A stretch of 64,000 nt of DNA, from assembly GCA_036898135.1 (NCBI GenBank), contig JBAHVR010000304.1, positions 456,412 through 520,411 of the forward strand. The letters are read 5' to 3'. Every line of letters begins with the position of its first letter. Positions within the stretch are counted from its first letter, which is position 1. The notes under the pieces were generated by a model that was not told the origin of the DNA, did not search any database, and worked only from the letters and a program-made list of their open reading frames with translations. Below, piece after piece: positions 36,111 to 49,786 of this stretch. A program made the translations under genes and the position numbers. The stretch is from Oncomelania hupensis. Its lineage: Eukaryota > Mollusca > Gastropoda > Littorinimorpha > Pomatiopsidae.

Positions 36111-38507
36111 CTCGCCTCACGTAAGTAACTTTTTGAGTGGGAACAGCGCGCTATGTTATAAGAAACATTGGAGTCAATACCTTGACGTTTGGGAAAAGGA
36201 AGGAAAAGATGAGGCGATAAAGAAAGAGGATGAGGAAGAGGAGGAGGAAAAAAGCTTCCGGTTCGCGAAGATGACAAACGTCTGCAAAGTACTCGACACT
36301 AATCGAATGTGCACAGAATATTAAACAATTCGGTAAATTGATGCAGTAGAGAAGGACGACGGGGAGGATCAAGAAGAACATGAGAAGTAGGAGGAGAACT
36401 CGAACATGACATTGTGCAGTACATATACAGCAAGCAGTTTTACTATATTTCAACAGCAGAGGAGGAGGAGAAGAGATGGAGAAAGGGGAGGAAGGGGGTA
36501 GGGGTTGGAAGGAGAAGGAGTATTTCCTTAAACTCCAAAGAAGAAGATGAAGAAGAACTATTACCTAGTGAGCGCGGGTCTTGGGCGATACGGGGTTTCC
36601 AGGATCTCTGACATCAGGAAAAAAAGAGCCATGCACCTGAAACATAAGCTATAATTATAAGCACATCCTAATTTTTAAGATCATATGTGAACCTCTCTGA
36701 ACTTAAAGCTGAAACACAAGCTATACTTATAAGCACAGTCTACATTTTTGGAGCACTTAGTGCACTATCAGTTAAGTCTATTCTAGCCCCTTTCCTCTCT
36801 TTCTTATTAGGTGGATGACATTATCCTTTATGGGTATTGATTCGGGACTGCTTGAAGCGTCGCTAATAACATTTCTCGTGCAGCACACCACAGCAGCATG
36901 GCCATACGGCTAAAGATTGTAGGAGTGCGTCTGAAAATGACAGCGCATATGATGCATGCGGTAATCGGATCGTGACCTCATAGGTTGTGCAAGAAAGCCA
37001 GAGAAGCGGCAGAAAGAGGATAAAGTGATTTTAAAAAAAAAAGTGTAACCGAACACTATATCAGATTGCCTAGAAGAGAGTCTTTGTTCAACTTAGGGAC
37101 AACTCCGTGTTTTCGTGGGACGTACGTGGTACGTGCGCCTTGGGTTCGAAACTTGACTTCAGTAAACTATTTTGTGCATACTGGATATTAGTGGTCTGCG
37201 CATTGAGAAAATCTCTAAGCTTGCAAGTGGGCTATCTAAATAAAATACATTTTAATTTAAAATAACAACAGCAGCATCAGCAACAACAACAACAACAACA
37301 ACAAACAAATAATAATTCAGAAACTTGAACTGTGCTCGGCCCATTTTGGATTCTGAAGGTGACGAGGTGAATGTCATCGTGGCATTGCTGATGTATTATT
37401 CATCAAAACTAGAGAGAAAGAAGTGGAGTTTGAACGTCAAGCGAAAACATTGCATCCTGTACTGGCAGTGCGGTTTGTAGCCCGTTGATTGTCTAGAGTG
37501 CCCAAACAAAACTAGCATAACCCCCAGACACAGGCAATGCGCCCCTTACTCCTTGGGTTGAGAGAGTATAACCTGAGGTCTAGTCGGTGCGCGTACGCAT
37601 TCCATGACAGGAGGACAATGCATGACGTCGTTAGATCAAAACATCATCATAGACTAGTCATGAACAGAGAGAGAAAAGCGAAAGTTGGATTTTGTTTTTA
37701 AAAAACCCAACATATAATAAAATTACCAAACAAAAAAACAGGTGTATAGCAGATAAGTTTTGTTCAGGAGCGTAAGAATAGCACATCAGAGCTCATGAGA
37801 TAGGCTGACTGCTTATTCAGAAAGCGCTGTAGCCGCAACGCTAAGCCACCCAGGACAATAGGAGGTTTGGAACATATTAGGAAAACAAGCAGGGTCGAAT
37901 TCTTGCATGGCTGAGTCACTGACTGTTTCTGAGAATGACTGGAGTATGATGCACGACGTCATTCGATGGTAACGTCATAGAATATGCATGAGGCAGAAAA
38001 TGGTTTGAGTGCCTTGGTCGTTTCCGAGCTCTGAACAAGTCTACTGGGATGTTATTTCATCTTCAGGATGTCTGAAAAGGTCTAGGAATACTTCTTCTCT
38101 TTCTTCTTCTGCTACCGGGATAGTATAAGTTATTCGCGTCTTGGGATGGGATATGGAAAATTATCACATCATTACATCGGGATCAGACAATTTTGCGATA
38201 TTGTCCGATTGACATGTGACAGTTTTTTCATATTCCACGTCTAGGATGCAAATAACATTTATGTATCGATTTTTTCAACTGGAAAAAAAAAGAGGAATCG
38301 AAATTAGACTAGAGGAGAAAGACGCGTGTGAACGACCACTTTACACATTGCTTGCCAATAATGTCATCCAAATGCGCAACCAAAAATAATCCAATAGGCT
38401 TACTCACAATCTTTCCTTCAAATTTATGCAGCACGCACACAAACATAAACGCACGCCCACCTACCCAAGTATTCACCCGCCCACCCACTTACACACTTGC
38501 CAAACAA
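36111..38507. other. no gene recognised; repeat fragments
   Basis: 37138-37260 is a relative of the SINE fragment at 7637. 37269-37310 is CAA-rich. 37550-37612 carries the GAGGTCTAGTC segment of the SINE at 8797. Confidence 0.45.
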
Positions 38508-39043
38508 TCCTATTCTATCCCGTAACTCGAAGGTCGTAGGGGCACCACAGATGATCGTTTAACCAACGTACTCCATCTTTCTCTGTCCTCAGCAACCCTG
38601 ATGGTTTCGCTCAGTGTCAAACGAGTCCATTCTCGAATGTTGCCCTCCCACCTCTTTTTTCGGTCTCTCTCTTCTTCTACCTACTTACACTGTGCCTTGC
38701 AGGATGGTCTTTGCAATACCTGATGATCTGGTGACGTGGCCATACCATCGGAGTTTCCGTTTTTTCACCACTGTGAGCAGGTCATCATGTTGTCCAATGG
38801 CTTGTGTGATGACCTGTCGGACTTCGTCGTTGGTGATGTGATGGGTATAAAAAATGCCCAGAAGTCTTCTGTAGCACCTCATCTCCATGCTTTGTATTCT
38901 TCGTTGTAGATCTGCTGTGAAGGTCCATGTTTCGCAAGCGTATAGGAAGATGGAGATGACAAGGGAGCGCAGCAGTCTTACCTTGGAATGTAGGCTGATG
39001 GTCCTGTCTTTTCAAATTGGCTTCAACCTTGCCAGGGCAGAAG

Positions 39044-40268
39044 TATGGCGGCCTACTAGCGCCAATACCTGATAATTACAATTATCATGTGATAATTACA
39101 AATATCATGGGATAATTACAATTATCAAGAGATAATTACAATTATCATTGAAAATTACAAATATGTTCGTGTGATCATGTTTAATTTTCAGTTTTGGCTC
39201 TATCAATCCGCCTGGAAATGCACCAAAACTGAAAATTGTAATTATCACATAATAATTAAAATTTTCACTTGATAATTATAATTTTCACGTGATCATGCTT
39301 AAATCTGGTAAGGCAGCTTACTAGCGTCAAAACCTGCAAAACTTACATATATCAGTGAAAATTGTAATTAACACGTGTTCTGTGTAATTCACAGAGATAC
39401 CGGTAATTCACAGTGTTAATTACTAATTTTCAGTTTGGCCACGCTTTACTAGGGCCAAAACCCCAGGCGTGCTCGGAACAGTGTCGCTGCCGCGCATGCG
39501 CATCGCGCATCGGGCCGCGTATATTCAGCTTGATATTTATAATTTTCAGTGATAATTGTAATTATCACTTGATAATTGTAATTATCTCTTGATAATTGTA
39601 ATTATCTCTTGATAATTGTAATTATCTCTTCATAATTGTAATTATCTCATGATATTGGTAATTATCAGGTTTTGGCGCTAGGAAAGCATGGCATTTGCGA
39701 AGCATGGACCCTCACAGCAGATCTCCAACGAAGAATACAAAGCATGGAGATGAGGTGCTACAGAAGACTTCTGTGCATTTCCTATACCCAACACATCACC
39801 AACGACGAAGTCCGACAGACCATCACACAAGCCATTGGACAACACGATGACCTGCTCACAGTGGTGAAGAAACGGAAACTCCGATGGTATGGCCACGTCA
39901 CCAGATCATCAGGCCTTGCAAAGACCATTCTGCAAGGCACAGTGCAAGGAGGTAGAAGAAGGGGGAGACCGAAAAAGAGGTGGGAGGACAACATTCGAGA
40001 ATGGACTGGTTTGACACTGAGCGAAGCCATGAGGGCTGCTGAGGACAGAGAAAGATGGAGTATGCTGGTTAAACGATCATCTGTGGTGCCCCTACGACCG
40101 TCGGGTTATGGGACAGGATAGGATAGGAGGAAAGCATGGCAAATACTGATAATTATTAATTAACACTGCGGATTACCGGTTTCTCTGTAAATTACACAGA
40201 ACACGTGATAATTTCAATTATCTCGTGATAATGGTAACTCTCGGTTTTGGCGCTAGTAGGCCGTCATA
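39044..40268. mobile_element. TIR element T, copy 1
   Basis: Ends TATGGCGGCCTACTAGCGCC and, inverted, TATGACGGCCTACTAGCGCC. Flanks CAGAAG and CAGCAG may be a 6-bp target duplication with one change. The interior is built of alternating GATAATTAC/AATTATC motifs and a CpG-rich knot (CGCGCATGCGCATCGCGCAT) near 39495. No transposase frame of its own, so non-autonomous. Confidence 0.78.
39694..40128 (+). mobile_element. 5'-truncated RTE-like LINE inside element T, 13-bp target duplication
   Basis: GGAAAGCATGGCA flanks it perfectly at 39681-39693 and 40129-40141. It encodes only the C-terminal 140 or so residues (from EAWTLTADLQRRIQ to RPSGYGTG) plus the (GGATA)n tail. The equivalent place in element T copy 2 (about 53650) is unoccupied. 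Confidence 0.88.
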
Positions 40269-40606
40269 CAGCAGTTGCTTGTGCGATCCTTGAGAGGACT
40301 TCCTGTCGGGACCCACTGTCTGATACAATGGCTCCTAAATATTTGAAGCTATGCACTCTGTTGAGGATTGGCCTTGGACTTTGATGTCCGTGTTGATGCC
40401 ATTGGCGTTGTTGATCATCATTTTGGTCTTCTCTGCACTTATTTCCATTCCATAGGCTCTGGAGGTGGTGTCAAGCCTCTGTACCAGCTGTTCAAGTTCT
40501 TGTTCCTCTCCAGCCAATCCATCAATGTTAAATAAAACTTTTTTTTTTGCTTAATAAACCTTTTCTGTTGGACACTGACCTTGAACCGTTGACGTGTCTG
40601 TTGCAG

Positions 40607-40760
40607 TCAGAGCGTGAGGAAGGACCTCCGGTATAGATACACGGCCTACCAGATGAGGCGCTGCAGTGATTCGGCCGTGACCTTCAACTCCGCCACTCAT
40701 TTGACCCAGGTCGGGGTCAGGTCATCGGCCCAGCTGGAAGAAGGATCACATAAAGCTTAA
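40607..40760 (+). CDS. short terminal exon, possible alternative C-terminus
   Basis: A pyrimidine-rich tract and acceptor GTGTCTGTTGCAG precede one base of a split codon and 50 codons beginning QSVRKDLRYRYTAYQMRRC and ending LEEGSHKA, then TAA. The basic start looks like a stop-transfer or juxtamembrane segment. The entry phase matches the transmembrane exon at 5228-5315, so this may be an alternative short tail (about 51 residues, no PDZ ligand). Otherwise it is the last exon of an unrelated gene. No AATAAA is obvious within 400 bases downstream. Confidence 0.5.
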
Positions 40761-41940
40761 AAGTCACGCAGCATTAATGCAAAGTCAGTGGAACATGGAA
40801 CCGTCCGTCGGACAGGTACTTTTTGGGGGGGTAGAACTGGATCCCAGTTGAAGTTCCACACACTTTTGGAAAATCCTAACTAAATGCTTGTGGTAAAGTG
40901 ACTTAAGCTATGTAATTTATGTGTGAGCAAATTGACCAGTTTGAACTCAATAATATTCAGAAGCATGGTCTTCGAAACGATGCTGTTGTTTGGTGTTTGT
41001 GGGTTGTTTTTTGTGTGCGTTAAAGTGGCGGGAAATGGCAAGATTTGATTCGAAGTTTTGCAGACGAATGCACACACGATTGAGCTCATACTACTCGAGC
41101 CAGGCATCATCTGGCAATTTTAACTAAAATTTTTTGTATTAGATACGAAACAAAAATCTTCATTGGGTGCGTTGAGTTTGAGCTCATGTTTTTTTCTTCA
41201 TTATTAGATAGCCATTGTGTTATATGGACTGTTTGTATGGACATTATAGAATGACGTGGAGTGTTGGGATAGAACAACCCTGCAAACAATAACTTTGTTT
41301 ATAACGAAACCTACATACCAGAAGTCATTCAATGAAATTGTTGATTTTTGTTTTTATCAAAACGTTTTAAAAATGCGCTTCATTTGATACCTTTTGGTAA
41401 AATGTTGATTTTGAAATAATGACTTGTGTTTGAATTAGAGACATAACTACAGTTGTATAATATGGACAACTTAAAACAAACGCGTCACTTAAGCACTGAA
41501 CTGAAACGGTTTTTTGAGTGGGATTTGTTTCCCGTCACGTGATTATGATCTGTTTTAATTGAACGTGGGACGTTTATCCACCACCATTACCTCCCCAATT
41601 CCCACCCCATAATTGTTAGTTGTCGTTGTGGAATTTGATTGCCAGAATTACTTTCTGCGAATCTGTCAAAACACGCCACAAAGAATTTTTAAACTATTTT
41701 TAAGCCATTTGTCTTAAAGGTCAACATCATTGAAATATAAAATTGAGCACAAAATATCTACATAATAAAAGAAGTCACATGCCAAACAACTTTTTTCCGA
41801 AAAATGCTGCCTTTTTTTAATATTTAATAAAATCTACTTCGAATAAACTTTTGCACCTTCGAAAAGCCCGCTCACGTGACCACATGGCTCGTGACGTCAA
41901 CTACTGGAGACAATATAGAGTCCGATAGTGCCCCTTCTCT
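40761..41940. other. no gene recognised
   Basis: AT-rich DNA downstream of the short terminal exon. Confidence 0.45.
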
Positions 41941-41946
41941 ACCAGG

Positions 41947-42145
41947 GGCCGGGTAGCTCACTTGGTAAGAGCGTCTTGCTAGTAACCGAAAGGTCGGTGG
42001 TTCGAATCCCGGTTTGGTCAACGTGTGATCATATTATTTTTCCCTTTACCAACAACTGGTGTCAGTATAAATCGGTCCAGTAGTCACCTATATGCGAAAG
42101 TGTCGTGTAACTATAATCTACATACAAACAAAAAACTTCTCTACC
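41947..42145 (+). mobile_element. tRNA-headed SINE (Thr-like head), copy 1
   Basis: GCCGGGTAGCTCACTTGGTA (box A), GTCTTGCTAGTAACCGAAAG (anticodon-arm region) and perfect box B GGTTCGAATCC, then CAACGTGTGATCATATTAT and ATCGGTCCAGTAGTCACC. The 3' end is ACAAACAAAAAAC. Confidence 0.8.
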
Positions 42146-42170
42146 AAAACGCAGGAAAACGAAGAGCAGT

Positions 42171-42427
42171 GGCCTATATTGTGCCGTTGGAGGTTGTACA
42201 AACAAACAAGCGGATGGGATAACATTGCATAGGTTTCCAAAAAACGAAGAAGTGCGAAATAAGTGGGTGAGATTTGTGCGTCGTCAGCAATTTGCGCAAA
42301 ACACTTCGCTGAAGACTGCTACCCCCCCAAGTGCCACTTTTATGCGGAGCTTTGGGATGAAAACAATACAGACATTAAAGCCTATCTCTGTTCCAACGAT
42401 CCAAAGCCTCAACAACAGCAACAGTGA
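42171..42427 (+). pseudogene. THAP-domain fragment with frameshift
   Basis: Frame one from 42177 reads YCAVGGCTNKQADGITLHRF then PKNEEVRNKWVRFVRR: the THAP zinc-finger start (C-x4-C, HRFP, W). From 42302 a second frame reads HFAEDCYPPKCHFYAELWDE to TGA at 42425-42427, matching the THAP CSxHF end. The frames are offset, and about 15 residues including the second conserved Trp-Pro are missing, so the domain is broken by a deletion/frameshift unless an unseen intron lies here. THAP domains bind DNA in transcription factors and in P-element-type transposases. A SINE abuts the 5' side and a MITE follows at 42552. Confidence 0.62.
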
Positions 42428-42551
42428 TTCAAGTTACTAGTAGTAGGCCTACTAGTACTGCTTCAACTTCAACTACAGTCACAGTGGCTACTACACATCC
42501 ATCGTCTGCTATCGTCAGGAAAGTCAGAGGAGCTTTTCAGAAAAGGGAACG

Positions 42552-42681
42552 CAGGGGCGGACGAGGGGGGGGTTCCGGCAAAAAAAAAAAAAAAAAAAAA
42601 AAAAAAAGGAAAAGAAAGAAGAAGAAGAATGAGAGAAAGAGAGAGAATACAATTATAAAAATAAAAATAAACATAAAAAAA

Positions 42682-42735
<54 letters not shown>

Positions 42736-42831
42736 TTATTTATTTATTTTATTTATTTATTTATTTTTTTATACGAATTTTGGAACCCCCCCCCCCCCCC
42801 CAAAAAAAAAAAACTAACTGATCCGCCCCTG
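42552..42831. mobile_element. hAT-type MITE filled with simple repeats
   Basis: Ends CAGGGGCGGA and, inverted, CAGGGGCGGATC, with GGGGGTTCC and GGAACCCCC just inside. The interior is (A)n, (AT)n and (TTTA)n. An 8-bp target duplication is not convincing. Confidence 0.55.
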
Positions 42832-44370
42832 AAGAGGTTATGTATTCACGGGTCTAGCTCGTATAATTATTTGTTTATTATTACAATTAGTACTCGTGGG
42901 TCGAATTCGTTTCTAACAGAAGAGAGCACTGCTGTAACACGACAGATCGAGTGAAGAAACACTGCTTGTCTCGCTTGTAACTTCTTCGCAATCGGCCATT
43001 GTCTACAGTTGCTGACGTCACTGCGAGGGACGATCAGCGATAGCTGCGTTTTAGAGTATTACTTCCCTTACCCTTAATTACAGGTAGGAAATCCCACTTT
43101 CAGTGATCGATATCTATTAAACGATAGAGCTTTGCTTACCGAATTTTTTGCATCTGGTATTATTTAGTAAAGTTCTTTCAGCAGAAACTTTTTGACCGAG
43201 CACTGTGGTTGACCTTTAAATAGTGTCACTGGCGGTTATACTTTTCGGATAACTAATCAAAACATGCCAGACAGAATTCTACACTATTTCATTTTGTTTT
43301 ACCGATTGTAATTGGCTCTATTAATTTCTTTTAACCAATCAAGACGCATTGAACAGAATTATTTTAAGAGAATGGTCTCTGTTTTGAGCAGTATGATTTT
43401 ATATTTTTTACTTTCTACCGGCCAATCAAATGTATGTCAGGCAAACGTTTGGTACAAAGATAAATTATTAGATATAATTCGTCGTTTTTCCTGTCGTGTT
43501 TTCAAAGGAGGTGTTCCTCAATTTCGCATGGTTTGGTATCAAATTGTTTTTTTTTAATTTAAAATAATTGTTGGGAATAAAACTTACCTCCATTTGTGCG
43601 ATGAGTGTAATTCATTGATTTTGATATAAAATTATTATTATAAAATGTGACATGTTTGAAATTATGAATCCGAGTGTTACAAAGGAATAGCATATATTGT
43701 AAAATGTTTTGAGAATTTTCTAAGTGTATGACAACGTCATTAAAGTGTGTGTGAGTGAGTGTAATTGTGTGTGTATTTGTGTGTATTTATCTGTTTGTTC
43801 TGTCAGTTTGTTCTGTCAGTTTGTCTGCCAACATGTTGGTGGGTATGCTGTAGTGTATTTACTTATGAATAATGTGGACGTTAAAGTTTTGACCTTCTAT
43901 TGTTATGTGCTTCAATCTATTGTATTTAAATGGGATGTCTTATTTTAAAAAAACGATTTTCTTATGATTCTAAAGATTTATCTTTTGATTATTTTTAGTT
44001 TAAAGAAGTGTGTTTGTAACATAAAATATGTGTGTAAATTTGCCGATTACTTAAACGCTGAAGAACCTGCATTATACATTTCAAAATATCTCATTTGCGT
44101 ATTTAATCTGGCAATCCACAAGGCGTCGTTCATTGTGATAGGACATATTGTGTACAAGTCAGTCGTGCGATAATTAAAAAGAACATAAATTTCATTTTGG
44201 TTCAAGGATACGATACATGTATACATTTTTAAAAAGTCGTAGAGGAACACGACGCGACGCATATTTAGTGTTATGATGTGCACTTTGAAGAAACTCACTG
44301 AGCGATATGGATTCTGTGAAACTGACTAGGAATTTTATGATAGTTTTTGTTTAAATTGTTACATTATTAA
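42832..44370. other. no gene recognised
   Basis: AT-rich, no supported feature. Confidence 0.45.
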
Positions 44371-44385
44371 TAATTTAATTATTAA

Positions 44386-44388
<3 letters not shown>

Positions 44389-44438
<50 letters not shown>
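44389..44438. repeat. (GT)n microsatellite
   Basis: About 24 GT units. Confidence 0.92.
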
Positions 44439-44439
<1 letters not shown>

Positions 44440-44440
<1 letters not shown>

Positions 44441-46510
44441 ATCTAAACTCACAAAGTGTACAGACCTTAAATGAGATAAATGAATGAATAAATGAATCTT
44501 CAGTGTAACATGTTTAATGTCAGGTCTCTTTAGATTGTGTTTCAGATCGAACACAGAAAATGTCGTGTTTTTTTTTAAATACTTCTCATAACGTACATAT
44601 ACGTTGCTAATGAATTTCAAGCAAAGCAACTTCAGCGATGTTATACGTTTTAAGTCCTGATTTTGAATTTTGGGGGAAGACGTCATGTGAAGTAGCGTCA
44701 AGTCAATACATCTTTATTCCACCAAACAAGTGCACTGTGTCAGGAAGACAACCATGGATAGTCATGTATGTGTGAAAGTTTGAAATGCAGAAAGACAGGT
44801 CTCCTAATGTATTTGATTACTTCAATAATATGTAGAGAGCAGAAGACTTGATTAGGTGTGCAAGATTAATTGAAAGTCATATTGTAATATGTATACATTC
44901 ATTGGATTAATTTTGGTTGTTTAGAAATATATTAATGAACTTGTAAATTTTTTTTAGTATGACTACCGTTAATTTATCCCTCTTTTCCCCTCAATTTTGT
45001 TATCTTTAAATGTGTATATGAATTTTTTTTATGTGTTCGTTATTTTTCAATTTTTCATCAAAATGATTTTAGACTATTAAAATGTGGGGTTTGTTTCAAT
45101 CGTTTCAATTCGTAAATTGTAGGATATTCATGCAAAGATTAGGTGAATCTAACGACGCGTTGGTGCTTGGTAAAACAGTATTTTTTACGATCTTGGAACT
45201 ACACACATATTTTGGTTGGTTGTTTCACAGCTCGATTTGTGAATTGAGTTTGGCTAAGTGTTGGTGCTTACTATTTATTGTGTCCCGATGCTTGTTGTGA
45301 ATACCAGTACAAGTCCCGAAGTTGCCATCAATTAATTATTGATCGGTTAATGAATCAATCAATTAAGTCTGACATAATTTAAAATTTAAAAACAAGAAAA
45401 TGAAGAAAGATTGTCGCGTTTTAAAAACCTGAATCTAGGTAGTAAAGGGAGGCAACAAAAACTATTGTTATTGGATCAGGACTTACCCAACGCTGTTAGG
45501 TCCCTTTGATACACGAGTAAGGTCTGCTTATCGCTTGATATTTCAAAAGGCCAATGACAAGTATATACATGTTTCCCAAAAAACTACAAAACTACAACCA
45601 CAAAACTATCTGTAGTGTTAGAGAAGGCAAATGCAACCTTCCCACTGACACACCCAAACAAATCCCAATCATCGTCTAATTTTTTTTTTTTTGGCAATTA
45701 TATTGTTGGTAATCGTTTGTATTAATAAAGAACATATTTTCACAATTTTCGGTGCGCACATTTAAATATATTTGTTTTGCTGAAACTTGTTCACTTTTTG
45801 TTTGCAATTTTTGAGCAACACGTCCATTTCAAACATTTGAATCACATGTCCAATTTTTTAACAAAAGTAGTTCCTTGATAATAGACTAGTATTTGGGTTG
45901 ATATTTGCTAATTGTTTTGCTTACTGCAATATGGCAAGTTCTAGAATTATTTGAAACTGTTTTTGATGATGTTGTATATATGCTATAATTTACAGAGTTT
46001 GAGGTCAGTGGTTTTTTAAAACTGTTTTGCGGGGTAATTACTAATATTAAATAGATTTTTTTTAACATTTTGATTGTGATTTTGTTGTTTTGTTCTGTAG
46101 TCCTGACACTGTAGTCTATCCTTTTATTACTTGAATATAATATATTGATTTGTTATTGTTGTAGTTGTTGTATTGTTGATGATTGTTTGAACACTAAAAC
46201 CTTAATGGTCATATTATTGTTGTGGGAAGTGAATGATCGTACTGCTTACAAACATGATCTTAATTAACTCTTTCAATGCCTCGCTGCTAGTGTGCACATG
46301 CTAGTAAAGTCTTCGTGTTGCTACTGTCTGTAATATACAGCCAAAGAACACATAAGTGATTTTTATCAATTACGTAATAAGCAGAATTGTATTTGGCCTG
46401 CAGATTCAATGTGGCTTTCATCCCAAATTGCAAAAAGTCTTAAAGATGCCAGTTAGCGTGTTGTCCCGTACAGAAATGGTTAAGTACTTGAATGCTTTGT
46501 ATGCGTACGC
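44440..46510. other. no gene recognised
   Basis: Strongly AT-rich; no exon-like segment noticed. Confidence 0.45.
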
Positions 46511-46513
46511 CAC

Positions 46514-46514
<1 letters not shown>

Positions 46515-46574
<60 letters not shown>

Positions 46575-46633
46575 TTTGGAACTTTGTCCTTTTATTAGCA
46601 AAACCACATATATGATGATGGTGGTGATAATGA

Positions 46634-46675
<42 letters not shown>

Positions 46676-46730
46676 GTGATGATGACGAAGATGATGATTA
46701 TGATGGTGATGATGATGAAAGAGATAGTGT
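46515..46730. repeat. two (GAT)n arrays
   Basis: 46515-46571 pure GAT; 46628-46730 GAT with GGT/GAC/AAG variants. Confidence 0.9.
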
Positions 46731-46739
46731 CATGGTTTG

Positions 46740-47634
46740 TAACCCTGTGTAGCGCAAATCAGAATGGTTGTATTGTATTCCCGATCTTGAATGTGTTGAT
46801 CCTCCAGTGATTTAAAATGAAATGACTTCATTTTATATTTGACAAGAAGAAATGGGAGAAGATTTAAAAATATTTAAAAAGAATCAATTAACATTCCCCG
46901 TCTGCGTTCGTAACATATCCCTAGTGTAGTTTCCCTGTTTTTTTCCTAAGTTGTATCCCCTCGCAATCCATTTGATCCCCAATCAATCCTCTTTCTCCCT
47001 TCTCTATTCGTACCCTTACTCCCCACCCATTGCCTCTCACCCTTCAGCACTATCAACTCTCCCTCCCATCTTGTCTTTCCTAGCCTAGTAGCTTCATCTT
47101 CTCTTTATCGTCAACCTCTTCAATTGCTACACTCACCAGCACATACGTACACCCTTTTACACACACTCCATATTTATCTCTCTCACACACACATCCACAC
47201 ACACACACACTCTATATGTGTATCATTCGCACACACGCACACACACACACACACATACACACACACACTCTCTCTCTCTCTCTCTCACGCACACAATCAC
47301 ACCATATAGAGGTATCACAATCATCGCCACCAACAACTCATCCCCACAGCTTGTGTCTACACTTAATATGTCCATAGAAGACGGATTGTATTATCACCAA
47401 TGTTTTTGCTCCTGGATTATATGTTGCTCCCGAGTGTATGCATGCCCACGATCAAACTCTCCTTTCTCCCACCTCTACACCCCCCACCCACCCTAACACA
47501 ACCGTCTATGTGTCCTCTACACATTTTATCACATGTGTAAATCCCTTTTGTAAATCCTAATCCATCTTCCACGTTAATCCAATGACCTTTAAATTCGTAC
47601 CGTTGAATAATGATGTTTGTAGATTGGGCTTATC

Positions 47635-47635
<1 letters not shown>
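46740..47635. other. no gene; CA/CT-rich tract
   Basis: 47160-47300 is a (CA)n/(CT)n compound. The rest is pyrimidine-rich without a gene. Confidence 0.55.

Positions 47636-47708
<73 letters not shown>
47635..47708. repeat. (ATT)n microsatellite
   Basis: About 24 ATT units. Confidence 0.92.
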
Positions 47709-48187
47709 GATGATGATTATTATTATTATCATTTTTTTCCATAAAGAAAATTAATAATATATTATTTTTACACTAAATGTTTCACTCTCACGAAGTTCAA
47801 TATCCATTATTATTTTAAGTAGAAGCGGAAGTGTTCAAATATTTCCTTCTCATTCGGATTTTTTACACATTATCCGAAAGAATGTTGTGTCACATTTATT
47901 TAATACTAAATACAACATGACTCCAGTTGATTTCGTCTGAAATTCATATTTTATTTTTAGACGAACGATTTTTGTTTAAGATATATACTATACTAGCAAA
48001 TGGTGTTTTCATACAGTTTTTGATCGTTTACCTATTGTCCTTTTTTGATATTTTCCCATGATTGTGTTGGTTAATGATTTTGCGACGTCATGATGAATTG
48101 ATAAGAGTGGAATAAAAAGCACTGTGATGGTGAAAAAAACAACAAAAGTTTGTGTGTGTGCAGTATCATAAGCCTATTATTAATATG

Positions 48188-48600
<413 letters not shown>

Positions 48601-48829
48601 CATAACTCCTCTACAGCGCCATTCAATAGTTTATTAAACAGACACATTTGTATTTGCTAAAACAAACTTCCGCTTCACCGCACAAGCGTCACGGAGTCCA
48701 GGTCAATCCACTTAACCTACCAACTATATACCTACCTACCTCTCTCTCTCTCTCTAAAGATAATGATGAAGATGGTGGCGTGATTGTGTGTGCATTTATG
48801 TGAGCGCATATGTGCGTGAGAGTATTATG

Positions 48830-48960
48830 ATTTCCAAGTTAAAGTTCAAGTTCCTTTACTATGTTCATTTGTTAAGGGACAGATTGGAAGTTTAGACTGT
48901 ATCATTAGTCTAAAATCTTTATCCCTAATAAAAAAAGGTTTTAAAGTTTCAAAGTTTCTC
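48830..48960 (+). mobile_element. LINE 3'-end-like repeat, second copy
   Basis: TTTGTTAAGGGACAGATTGG, TCTAAAATCTTTATCCC and CCTAATAAAAAAAGGTTTTA; homologous to 8011-8140. Confidence 0.55.
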
Positions 48961-49252
48961 TCTCTCGCCTCCACAACCTATTTTGTTCTTCATGCATTTT
49001 TTCCCCCAAGATTTTACTAATTTATTGATTTACATATCTACTTCCATTTAAATCAACAATTGTTGTTGTTGTTATTGCCGTTGTTTATTATTTATTTTTC
49101 GTCCAATTAATCACTGGATTCAACTGTTGCCTATCACACATTATTTATCATTAGTGCCGACTTATATAACCTTCCTTGTTTCTTGTCATGTAATACTTAG
49201 GTTTGGTTTTCCCTTGAATTAAGTACGTGCTTAAACCAATATTAATGCCTGT

Positions 49253-49253
49253 G

Positions 49254-49342
<89 letters not shown>
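49253..49342. repeat. (AAT)n microsatellite
   Basis: About 30 AAT units. Confidence 0.93.
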
Positions 49343-49344
<2 letters not shown>

Positions 49345-49502
49345 ATGTAATGCTATTACTACTACTACTACCAATAACACAGTATGCTATCACATATACT
49401 TTTCATTCAATCGAACTCAAAGAGCGGCGATCTGAAAACTCGCTATTACAGACAGCAGAAAAGACATCAATCTATTAATGATAACACAATAATATAAATC
49501 TT

Positions 49503-49605
49503 GAAGAAGAAGAAGAAGAAGAAGAAGAAGAAGAAGAAGAAGAAGAAGAAGAAGAAGAAGAAGAAGAAGAAGAAGAAGCAATAATAATAATAATAATAAT
49601 AATAC
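49503..49605. repeat. (GAA)n then (AAT)n microsatellite
   Basis: About 25 GAA units followed by about 8 AAT units. Confidence 0.92.
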
Positions 49606-49786
49606 AAATAATGATAATAATAACAATAATAAGAGAAGTAAATGAAGAACAAAGAAAAGAGAAACAACACATGCACAAGAAAAAGAAAAAAAAAGAAGAA
49701 TTTCAATATAAATACACCATTTTAATGGGTATTTTCAAGACAAGTTTTTTCCCCGTATCAATGTGAAAGTTAAAAAAAAAGGTAAA

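Larger units (their letters stand above)
38508..40528 (-). mobile_element. RTE-like LINE copy split by a TIR element
   Basis: The minus-strand LINE runs from its tail at 38508 to 39043 and resumes at 40269-40528, where it is 5'-truncated inside the FADD region. The join falls within GCCAGGGCAG / CAGCAGTTG, matching continuous sequence of the copy at 52421 (around 52880). The interruption 39044-40268 is therefore a later insertion. Confidence 0.85.
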
